Below are positions 1-6,216 of a DNA stretch of 8,884 nt, piece by piece. This DNA is from JACRBE01 sp964429005 (lineage in GTDB: Bacteria > Chlamydiota > Chlamydiia > Chlamydiales > JACRBE01). The translations under genes were made by a program, and so were the position numbers. Numbering within the stretch: position 1 is the stretch's first letter; each line of letters starts with the position of its first letter. The DNA is taken from the NCBI GenBank assembly GCA_964429005.1, contig CAYSAJ010000047.1, positions 1-8,884 on the forward strand, read 5' to 3'. The notes below the pieces were generated by a model, which made no database searches, was not told where the DNA came from, and worked only from the letters and a program-made list of their open reading frames with translations.

Positions 1-4
1 TTTA

Positions 5-32
5 TTGTAATCTTCAAAAATTCTTATATAAA
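5..32 (+). promoter_or_regulatory. candidate sigma70-type promoter for the yycJ-like gene
   Basis: TTGTAA at 5-10 (4 of 6 matches to TTGACA) is followed after 16 bases by TATAAA at 27-32 (5 of 6 matches to TATAAT). This would give a leader of roughly 85-90 bases before the ATG at 126. The region is very AT-rich, so chance matches are common. A second TATAAA at 65-70 has no good -35 partner. The promoter is inferred from sequence alone. Confidence 0.35.
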
Positions 33-125
33 AATGAAGAGATGTAATGTCAACATTTTTGTTTTATAAATAATTTGCCAATCAAAGCTTAGACGTGGTA
101 AAACCATGCAAAAACTTAGATTATT

Positions 126-899
126 ATGAACATATTTTGCCCTTTAGGATCAGGTTCGAAAGGAAATTCTGTTTTCATTGCAACCGAATCGACAAAGATT
201 CTCATTGATGCGGGTCTTAGCTACAAACAACTCGAAGAGAGACTCACCTCAATCGATGTGGATATTGAAGATCTCGATGCGGTTGTGATTACTCATGAGC
301 ATTCTGATCATATCAAAGGGCTTGATGTAATCTGCGCTAAGTTGCAGATCCCTGTGCTGGCGAATATGGATACAGCAAGAGAGCTTCAGGGCCTTCTTAA
401 AAATGAGGCGAAATTCAAAATTTTTTCGACAGGAGAACCTTTTGTTTTTGGGGATATTCATTTTCATCCTTTCAGTGTACAACATGATACAGTAGATCCC
501 GTGGCCTTTACTGTCCAAATAGGCCCTACTAAAATCGGAGTTTGTACCGATTTAGGGTTTGCAACGAGTCTTGTCGCTATGCATCTCAAAGATTGTGATT
601 ACCTCTATCTTGAATCAAATCATGATCCAGAGCTCGTCCATGCGAGCTCTCGCCCTTATGTCTACAAGCAACGAGTCCTCTCACGGCAAGGGCACTTGTC
701 CAATCAAGATTGTGGCAAGCTTCTATCCTTAGTCGCTAATGAAAGACTCAAACATGTCTACCTCGCCCATTTATCAAGTGACTGCAATGTCCCTGAAATG
801 GCGCTTAGCACAGTTCAAGATATTGTTGCTTCTGAAGGAAGGCTCGTAGATCTTTCAATTGCTTATCAAGATAAAGTCAGTAAGAAAATCCTCTTCTAG
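126..899 (+). CDS. yycJ: YycJ/WalJ-type metallo-beta-lactamase-fold hydrolase
   Basis: This is a 257-residue cytoplasmic protein with no signal peptide or membrane segment, close to the usual YycJ length of about 265. The N-terminus carries the glycine/serine-rich GSGSKGNS strand (residues 8-15) typical of YycJ. The metal-binding signature HEHSDH lies at 57-62. Further likely ligands are H120 (in SVQHD), D142 (in CTDLG), the ESNHD block at 163-167, H190 (in GHLSN) and H215 (in LAHLS), so the active site looks complete. Family knowledge: Bacillus YycJ homologues have been described as 5'-3' DNA exonucleases linked to mismatch repair, while automatic annotation often calls the family a cyclic phosphodiesterase (PhnP-like) without direct evidence. 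The ATG at 126 is the first in-frame start that keeps the GSGSKGNS strand; no clear Shine-Dalgarno precedes it. The gene converges on the receiver/metallo-hydrolase gene and shares its stop region. Its neighbourhood with ftsK matches my recollection of C. trachomatis. The fold assignment is firm; the substrate is uncertain. Confidence 0.9.
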   Translation: MNIFCPLGSGSKGNSVFIATESTKILIDAGLSYKQLEERLTSIDVDIEDLDAVVITHEHSDHIKGLDVICAKLQIPVLANMDTARELQGLLKNEAKFKIFSTGEPFVFGDIHFHPFSVQHDTVDPVAFTVQIGPTKIGVCTDLGFATSLVAMHLKDCDYLYLESNHDPELVHASSRPYVYKQRVLSRQGHLSNQDCGKLLSLVANERLKHVYLAHLSSDCNVPEMALSTVQDIVASEGRLVDLSIAYQDKVSKKILF

Positions 900-902
900 A
901 GG
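890..902 (-). terminator. weak terminator-like hairpin at the convergent gene ends
   Basis: CCTCT (890-894) and AGAGG (898-902) form a 5-bp stem with a 3-base loop. Read on the minus strand, the stem is followed by ATTTTCTT, a short and interrupted U-rich stretch lying inside the end of the yycJ-like gene. On the plus strand there is no T tract. It could be a weak intrinsic terminator for the ftsK operon. The short stem keeps confidence low. Confidence 0.2.
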
Positions 903-2212
903 GGGATGATCAGGCCATCTTTGGCATGCATCAGCTGGCAACTACATCCTAATTCTCGGAGTATCTTTTTATGGAGCTCAAATTTCATGTGGAGAAGGTC
1001 ATCCGAATATTTTGGATCATGGTGGGTTACATACCACTGCGGTACCTTAAGCATCGAAACAAACTGGGATGCATTATAAAGAGAGGAGTGGCCCCAACCT
1101 ACCTTGCCTTTGTATTCCTCATCAAAATACTGCGCTTCATGAATGAGGATGTCACACCCTTTTAAAAATTCTAAAAGTCTTTGATGGGGGATCATCTCAG
1201 GATCTGAGGATGAAATCTTCTTTTTGGTCGTATTGCCAACAAAAAGTTCATTATCGGTAATATAGCCGATCTTCTTCCCTCCTACTTCAATCAGAAATCC
1301 AAGGGTCGGACCGGGATGATAGGTGTAACAACAAGAGATCTTGATATCATGAACTTTGACACTCGAGCCATCTCGAAGTTCTTCAAAGATAATATCACCT
1401 TTCATTTCTTCTAACCGGACAGGGAAGAAAGCATAAGCGAGCATGTCGGTAAATAGCTCTTTCGTTTCTTTCTCAAAGCTCACCGGCGCCCAAATATGCA
1501 CTTTCATTCCTTTCATATATAAAGGATCAAAGAAAGGAAATCCCATAATATGGTCGAGGTGGGTGTGGCTTATGAAGACATGCATTTCATGTCGATTTTC
1601 ATATGTCAGCTGTTGACTGAGAGGGACAATACCAGTGCCTGCATCAATGATCACACTTTGTCCTTTACTACAGATCTCAAGGCAGGAAGTGTTGCCCCCA
1701 TAGCGAATATGAGAAGCTCCAGATACGGAAACTGATCCCCTTGTTCCCCAAAATTTAAGATAAGGACGATCTTTGAGGTCAATCTCAGCTTCTATAGAAG
1801 AGGTAAAAGCATTTGAAGGGAGACCTTTAAATTTATCAGGTTTGAGATGATTATCAAAAAATCGACCCATGAGAACATAAAGTTCTGAGATGGCAAAAGG
1901 TTTATTGAGAAAATAATCAGCTCCCCAATCGACCGCCGCTTGATAGTTCTGCATCATAATCTCGTAGGCCATCACGATAATCCCCATGGGAGGAAGATCT
2001 TCTCTTTTGATGGTTTTGAGGATTTCAATCGCGTGCATTTTTGGGAGAAGAAGATCGATGATCAATAGATCGGGCTTCAGCTGATGAACAAGCTTAAGGC
2101 AATCAATTCCATTATGAACAAAAGTCATCTCATACTGAGAAGCTTGAGGAAATGCCAAAATGGCCTCTTTCAAATGAGAATCTTCAGCAATGAGGATTTT
2201 CTTTTTGCTCAT
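896..2212 (-). CDS. response-regulator receiver fused to a metallo-beta-lactamase-fold hydrolase
   Basis: This 438-residue protein is predicted soluble and cytoplasmic. Residues 1-120 are a CheY-like receiver: acidic pocket E10/D11, probable phospho-acceptor D53 (in IIDLLLP) and K104 (in NKPF). The Thr/Ser expected after strand 4 is replaced by M81 (in VMAYE), so phosphorylation-driven switching may be altered. Residues 121-150 form a short linker. Residues 151-438 are a metallo-beta-lactamase domain opening with FWGTRGS and YGGNTSC. It has HTHLDH at 216-221, H299 (in YHPGPT), D320 (in ITDNE), H358 (in IHEAQ), H376 (in GWGHSS) and a THHDP block at 396-400, so its metal site looks intact. Related domains are annotated as phosphodiesterase-like hydrolases, but the substrate cannot be read from sequence. 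The gene lies 58 bases after ftsK on the same strand with no terminator between, which suggests co-transcription. An AAGG four bases from the ATG is the only Shine-Dalgarno-like element. No histidine kinase is present in the window. There is no DNA-binding output domain. Confidence 0.88.
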   Translation of the reverse strand: MSKKKILIAEDSHLKEAILAFPQASQYEMTFVHNGIDCLKLVHQLKPDLLIIDLLLPKMHAIEILKTIKREDLPPMGIIVMAYEIMMQNYQAAVDWGADYFLNKPFAISELYVLMGRFFDNHLKPDKFKGLPSNAFTSSIEAEIDLKDRPYLKFWGTRGSVSVSGASHIRYGGNTSCLEICSKGQSVIIDAGTGIVPLSQQLTYENRHEMHVFISHTHLDHIMGFPFFDPLYMKGMKVHIWAPVSFEKETKELFTDMLAYAFFPVRLEEMKGDIIFEELRDGSSVKVHDIKISCCYTYHPGPTLGFLIEVGGKKIGYITDNELFVGNTTKKKISSSDPEMIPHQRLLEFLKGCDILIHEAQYFDEEYKGKVGWGHSSLYNASQFVSMLKVPQWYVTHHDPKYSDDLLHMKFELHKKILRELGCSCQLMHAKDGLIIPL

Positions 2213-2270
2213 GGGCCCTTAGCTCTTTGTGGCTCTTCTTTATTCCACTTATCTGATTTAGGGTAAAAGA

Positions 2271-4706
2271 TCAACCATCATCCGAGAAGATGTCGCCCTG
2301 AGAAAGAATTTTTCGAGGCTTGCTCCCATCAGCAGGGCCGATGACCCCATTTTCTTCAAGCTCGTCCATGAGTGAAGCGGCTCTTGCATATCCCACTTTG
2401 AGCTTACGTTGGATAAAAGTAGTAGATGCCGTCCTTGTTGATAATACAAGCTCTCTCGCTTTATGGTAGAGGCTGTCTTTAGGGGCATCATCGTCATCAT
2501 CAATGTTTGTTTCACCAGATGGCATCTCATCAAAAGAAGAAATCAGGTAGTTTGGAGGAGCCTGTTTTTCTACGTATTCTACGATCTGATTGATATCCTC
2601 ATCTCGAATGTAGGCTCCTTGGGCTCTCATCAGTTGAGATGTTCCTGGAGGAAGGAAAAGGAGATCACCATTTCCAAGTAAAGATTCAGCGCCATTTTCA
2701 TCCAAGATAATTTGGCTGTTGATGCGTGAGGCTACTTTAAATGCAATTCGGGAAGGAAAGTTAGCCTTGATCAGTCCTGTGATCACTTCTCTAGAAGGGC
2801 GCTGTGTTGCCAAAATGAGATGGATCCCTACAGCTCTTGCCATCTGAGCGATCCTTGCAATCGGAGTTTCTAGATCAGCACTTGATGTCATCATGAGGTC
2901 AGCGAACTCGTCGATGATGGCCACAATCGTAGACATCTTTTGAGGAATTTCTCCTTCAAGGGTGCTTTCTACTTCTAAGTTAATTTTTCTATTATTGAAG
3001 GCTGTGATGTTGCGTAGACCTAAATGCTTCAGAATGTCGTAGCGCCTTTGCATTTCTTTCACAAGCCAGCTGAGCGCTGCATAAGCGCCATGCGCCTCTG
3101 TGATGACAGGGGCAATCATATGAGGAAGGCGAGTGAAAGGAGTCAGCTCCACTTTTTTAGGATCAATCAAGATGAGTTTAGTCTCCTCAGGATGTGAGGT
3201 CATGAGGATCGACATGATGATCGTGTTAATGCAGACCGATTTCCCTGATCCTGTAGCTCCAGCAATAATGCAGTGGGGCATTTTCGTTAAGTCACAAACA
3301 ACATTTTCACCAGTTACTGTCTTTCCAAGAAGGATCGGGATCCGATAATTCTTATTCGATTGCTGATATTGATAGAGCATCTCTTTAAAACCCACTTCCT
3401 GAGGGCAAGGAGAGGGGATCTCGACACCAACGGCTGCCTTCCCTGGAATAGGAGCGATAATACGAATTGATTTCGCTTTCAAATTCAGAGCAATGTCATT
3501 TTCAAGAGCTTTGATCTTTTGTACTTTGACCCCTATAGCAGGATGAAGGGCAAAAGATGTGATGGTAGGACCGCAGTTGATTTCACCCACTTTAGCTTCA
3601 ATACCAAAACTGCGGAGCGATTCTTCTAAAGTCTCCGCTTGCTTTTTGAGATCTTTCTCAAGAGATGGTTGGTCAATTTTTTTTGCATTTGACAGTAAGC
3701 TCAAAGGAGGTAGGGAATAATCTTTAAGACTAATTCCTATGGTTGAAGCTTTGTAGGCAATTTTCTTGCTATCAAACAGTTTTTCCTTCGCCACAGGACT
3801 TACGCTAAATTGCTTGATTTCGAGGGGAGGAGCATCAACAAGATCTTTCGATTTGGGTTTTTGTTTAATCTCTTCTTCATCGTCCTCATCCATGCTTGGA
3901 CTATCAAGAATAAGCCTGGGTTTCCTTTCTCTAGGTCTTAACTTGAGTTCTTCAAGTGTCGGTTTCTTTGTTTTAGGAAGGGGGGGGCCAGATAAGGTAA
4001 TACTGAGAGCAGGCTGCTCTTCGGCCATAGGTTCATTTTTCTCTGGGGTATCTTGGTAGAGATGAACCAAAAAGTCGACAAGCCTAAGCCATCCCCTAAG
4101 TAATGATTGTGCCAAAGAGACGAGTCTTAGACCTGTAAAAAGAATAAACGAAATAAAAGCGACAGTTCCAAATAGAAAGCAAACTCCAATATCCCCAAAG
4201 AGGTGCTGGAAATTAAACTTGGGAAGATCGCGATAAAGATAATAAAAAGGGACGCCACCGTAATTGTTTCTCACGTATTTGTGAGAGAAGACACCTTTTA
4301 CGATAAAAGATTCAGAATATACTTTTGCGTTGAGGGAGAGTTCTGAAAAAACTTTGGACTCAGCGACGACGTTTAAGAGAATAGAAGTGGAAAAAGTAAA
4401 TACAAAAAAGACAAGGGTGCGTCCAAGGAGATTATTTACATACCCCTTTAAGAGGTACTGAAGGCCTATCCAAAGCACATATCCTGTGAGCATATAGCTC
4501 GTAAATCCAAATACATAGACTAAGGAAAAAGCGAGATAATATCCTACTTTGCCAAGAATATTTGCAGAAATGGTCCCATCTTGAAAACTAAATAGACTTA
4601 AAAATAGAAGTAAAGAGCACGCGATGATAAAAAGTCCTCTTGCTTCTGGATGCTCAGAAGACTCGGACGGAGGATCGATATCGATGCGTACGCTTTTTTT
4701 AGACAT
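2271..4706 (-). CDS. ftsK: FtsK/SpoIIIE-family DNA translocase and cell-division protein
   Basis: This 811-residue, full-length FtsK is an inner-membrane hexameric ATPase that pumps chromosomal DNA at the division site and, in most bacteria, activates XerCD at dif. The N-terminus has four hydrophobic segments (about 24-42, 52-80, 97-115 and 172-195) with an exported loop at about 118-170. A charged, proline-rich linker (about 215-345, with an acidic patch near 273-279) follows. The motor has the alpha domain at about 350-450, Walker A GATGSGKS at 483-490, LIDPK at 513-517, Walker B ending in D599-E600 and the LATQRPS motif at 632-638. A winged-helix gamma domain lies at about 745-803 and ends in GSKPRKIL. 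In that domain, positions equivalent to E. coli residues reported to read KOPS are A774, S778 and D781 instead of Asn, Arg and Glu. Chlamydiae lack FtsZ, and FtsK is thought to organise their divisome. The start ATG is preceded by an extended -10 promoter and no strong Shine-Dalgarno. The linker codons include a run of eight C. The receiver/metallo-hydrolase gene follows as a likely operon partner. Confidence 0.97.
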   Translation of the reverse strand: MSKKSVRIDIDPPSESSEHPEARGLFIIACSLLLFLSLFSFQDGTISANILGKVGYYLAFSLVYVFGFTSYMLTGYVLWIGLQYLLKGYVNNLLGRTLVFFVFTFSTSILLNVVAESKVFSELSLNAKVYSESFIVKGVFSHKYVRNNYGGVPFYYLYRDLPKFNFQHLFGDIGVCFLFGTVAFISFILFTGLRLVSLAQSLLRGWLRLVDFLVHLYQDTPEKNEPMAEEQPALSITLSGPPLPKTKKPTLEELKLRPRERKPRLILDSPSMDEDDEEEIKQKPKSKDLVDAPPLEIKQFSVSPVAKEKLFDSKKIAYKASTIGISLKDYSLPPLSLLSNAKKIDQPSLEKDLKKQAETLEESLRSFGIEAKVGEINCGPTITSFALHPAIGVKVQKIKALENDIALNLKAKSIRIIAPIPGKAAVGVEIPSPCPQEVGFKEMLYQYQQSNKNYRIPILLGKTVTGENVVCDLTKMPHCIIAGATGSGKSVCINTIIMSILMTSHPEETKLILIDPKKVELTPFTRLPHMIAPVITEAHGAYAALSWLVKEMQRRYDILKHLGLRNITAFNNRKINLEVESTLEGEIPQKMSTIVAIIDEFADLMMTSSADLETPIARIAQMARAVGIHLILATQRPSREVITGLIKANFPSRIAFKVASRINSQIILDENGAESLLGNGDLLFLPPGTSQLMRAQGAYIRDEDINQIVEYVEKQAPPNYLISSFDEMPSGETNIDDDDDAPKDSLYHKARELVLSTRTASTTFIQRKLKVGYARAASLMDELEENGVIGPADGSKPRKILSQGDIFSDDG

Positions 4707-4707
4707 T

Positions 4708-4752
4708 GAATTAAGGGGCTTTTTATTTTCTTTATAGCATATCCCCTAATTC
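4708..4752. repeat. inverted repeat bracketing the ftsK promoter and start
   Basis: GAATTAAGGGG at 4708-4718 is the reverse complement of CCCCTAATTC at 4743-4752 apart from one extra A, giving ten pairs and a one-base bulge around a 24-base loop. The loop contains the extended -10 element of ftsK. One arm ends one base before the ftsK ATG. It could be a protein-binding dyad. In a read-through transcript from the upstream hydrolase gene it could instead form a hairpin over the ftsK start, although no U tract follows that would make a terminator. Confidence 0.5.
4731..4739 (-). promoter_or_regulatory. extended -10 promoter element for ftsK
   Basis: On the minus strand the sequence reads TGC followed by TATAAA, an extended -10 with 5 of 6 matches to TATAAT. 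The -35 position (4754-4759, TATTCG at 17-base spacing) is poor, as is usual for extended -10 promoters. The predicted start near 4724 would leave a leader of about 17 bases before the ftsK ATG. Confidence 0.42.
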
Positions 4753-4785
4753 TCGAATAGAAAGAGCAAAGCATTATTTGAAAAA

Positions 4786-6057
4786 TTAAACTGGTGTAGG
4801 ATCTCCGTCTTCGGTTCGTTTGGAACTATCTATCCCAAGAAGCTCACAAACAGCTGTAGCTAGGCCTGCCAAAGCCTCCTCGTCTTCATGCAATTGCTTG
4901 CAGTGATTGTGCGCCCCAGATTCTTCAGGAGGTGAAAAATCTCTTGCGATTTCTATGAGAGGAATTCTTGGATGATTTCTCTGAACATAGGCTGCTAAAC
5001 TAGAGCTAGGATGAGGGATTACCTCATCTTTGACATGATAAATCACTCTCATATGATTGGGATCGATGGAGTGGATCACAGCGCTTGCCGAAATATTGAG
5101 CATAGCTCCTTTATAGATGAGATAGGGAGACAAAAGGATCAGGATAGAGAGCGCAAGAGAAGTAATAACAAGGAGCAGAGGAACAGCAACCATATCAAAA
5201 GCGAAGCACCGAATTTTACTACATAAGGTGGTGTCAGCATCTCCGGGCATCAAAATGGAATAGAGCAAGCTCCCTATTCCTCTGATAATGGCCGGAATTA
5301 CTTCATTAATTGCAACGCTCACAATTGAAGTAAAGGAGCGGTCACTAATAAAGCGGACCATTTTCCCTGCTTTATGATACTTGGCCGTCACAGCTGCGCC
5401 AACGCCACCACCGAGGCTCCATCCATGGATCAAAATGTTTTCTGGTTTGACTCCTCTTTCTAGCAAAGAAGCGACCATCGCTGAACCATCTCGATAAAGA
5501 TCACTCGCTGATTTTGGAGTAACAGGATCACTGGTTTGTACCCCTCTATAATTGATTTGCATTACATTGAGAGGGATTTTTCGATGATAAATCAAATGAT
5601 TAAAGGTTGAGCAAGTAAAACCTTTAATGGTTTCAGGAGCACTAAATGCAATTCCATTTGGAGCTAAACGGATAACCCATTTTTGATCTGCAGGAGGGGT
5701 TGAAGCTTGTGATTCATGATGAAATTCCCATCCTCGGAGAGTGACTCCATCTGCTGTTTTCACACTGGCATTGGGGATGATCTTCCCATGGCATGGGAAG
5801 CTTTCAACAGACAGGGTTTGAGCCTGGGAGATCGTAGCTGGAGATGAGGGAAAGAGAGTAAGGCTAGGCAATAAGACGTAGCGAACTAAAAGATTGGTAA
5901 TGGATGAAGAGACCCACTCACCGGCCCAAATGGGAGGGAGATAAAAGAAGGGGGTGACAGCTTGTGAGACTCTTAAGGATAAATGGTCGGTCCAAGAATA
6001 ATTACAGTGGTGATAAACATCTAATCTTGAAGATGTTAATGGTTGTAAAGCTGCCAT
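4786..6057 (-). CDS. alpha/beta hydrolase resembling the chlamydial CHLPS (DUF818)/SidB family
   Basis: The protein has 423 residues from the ATG at 6057; an in-frame GTG at 6066 would add three. I prefer the ATG because the extended -10 promoter at 6087-6095 then leaves a leader of about 23 bases. The fold is that of an alpha/beta hydrolase. The motif INYRGV (168-173) precedes the nucleophile elbow GWSLGGG (212-218) with S214 as nucleophile, DRSFTS follows at 239-244, and VKDEVIP has probable acid D344. H383 or H385 (in GAHNH) is the probable catalytic histidine, so the triad looks complete. A long hydrophobic stretch (about 289-317), with a weaker one before it (about 250-272), sits between nucleophile and acid and suggests membrane association or an unusual lid. 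There is no classical signal peptide. Length, motifs and insert fit the chlamydial 43-kDa CHLPS proteins, whose Pfam family also includes the Legionella Dot/Icm effector SidB. A lipase/esterase or secreted-effector role is inference. It lies between tRNA-His and ftsK as its own unit. Confidence 0.85.
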   Translation of the reverse strand: MAALQPLTSSRLDVYHHCNYSWTDHLSLRVSQAVTPFFYLPPIWAGEWVSSSITNLLVRYVLLPSLTLFPSSPATISQAQTLSVESFPCHGKIIPNASVKTADGVTLRGWEFHHESQASTPPADQKWVIRLAPNGIAFSAPETIKGFTCSTFNHLIYHRKIPLNVMQINYRGVQTSDPVTPKSASDLYRDGSAMVASLLERGVKPENILIHGWSLGGGVGAAVTAKYHKAGKMVRFISDRSFTSIVSVAINEVIPAIIRGIGSLLYSILMPGDADTTLCSKIRCFAFDMVAVPLLLVITSLALSILILLSPYLIYKGAMLNISASAVIHSIDPNHMRVIYHVKDEVIPHPSSSLAAYVQRNHPRIPLIEIARDFSPPEESGAHNHCKQLHEDEEALAGLATAVCELLGIDSSKRTEDGDPTPV

Positions 6058-6086
6058 ATAAGTCACATTTAGTTGATTTTGGAGCT

Positions 6087-6095
6087 ATAATACCA
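6087..6095 (-). promoter_or_regulatory. extended -10 promoter element for the CHLPS-like hydrolase
   Basis: On the minus strand TGG precedes TATTAT (5 of 6 matches to TATAAT), forming an extended -10. At 17-base spacing the -35 position is GACTTT, a poor match. The predicted start near 6080 gives a leader of about 23 bases to the ATG at 6057. The T-rich stretch just upstream, between this element and the tRNA end, could serve as an upstream promoter element or help end tRNA transcription. Confidence 0.38.
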
Positions 6096-6141
6096 AACTT
6101 GAAAGAAAAAAAGTCGTAAAAAGAAAAGTATAAAGAAGATG

Positions 6142-6216
6142 GGCGAAAGAAGGGATTCGAACCCTCGACTTTTGGAACCACAATCCAACGCTCTAACCAA
6201 CTGAGCTACTTTCGCC
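6142..6216 (-). tRNA. tRNA-His (anticodon GTG)
   Basis: The cloverleaf folds fully. The acceptor stem GCGAAAG pairs perfectly with CTTTCGC, the D arm has GCTC/GAGC, and the anticodon stem TTGGA/TCCAA holds the loop TTGTGGT with anticodon GTG. The T arm is GAGGG-TTCGAAT-CCCTT with one G-U pair. An extra 5' G (position -1, base 6216) faces C73 at 6142, the hallmark of tRNA-His needed by histidyl-tRNA synthetase. The bases after C73 read CAT, so the CCA end is not fully encoded and must be added after transcription. The first 24 bases overlap the 3' end of comEC on the same strand. A promoter inside comEC can be proposed. No other tRNA is nearby. Confidence 0.97.

Noticed and set aside
30..60. 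Inverted repeat AAAAATG (30-36) / CATTTTT (54-60) with a 17-base loop
   Set aside because: The arms are almost pure A/T, so the stem is weak and expected by chance in an AT-rich leader. It does not resemble an intrinsic terminator or a clear operator.
2258..2533. 91-codon minus-strand open frame in another frame at the ftsK end
   Set aside because: It overlaps the conserved FtsK gamma domain in a different frame, has an unnatural Met/Leu-rich composition and lacks motifs.
3766..4059. 97-codon serine-rich open frame on the plus strand
   Set aside because: It is antisense to the low-complexity linker of ftsK; its Ser/Leu/Gly-rich composition is the complement of acidic and proline codons. It has no recognisable domain.
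6100..6141. T-rich tract (minus strand) after tRNA-His as a rho-independent terminator
   Set aside because: There is no GC-rich hairpin other than the tRNA itself before the T runs. The tract may still aid termination but cannot be called a terminator.
6100..6216. Possible integration site at the tRNA-His 3' end
   Set aside because: I saw no second copy of the tRNA 3' end in the window, no integrase gene, and no change in base composition beyond the tRNA.
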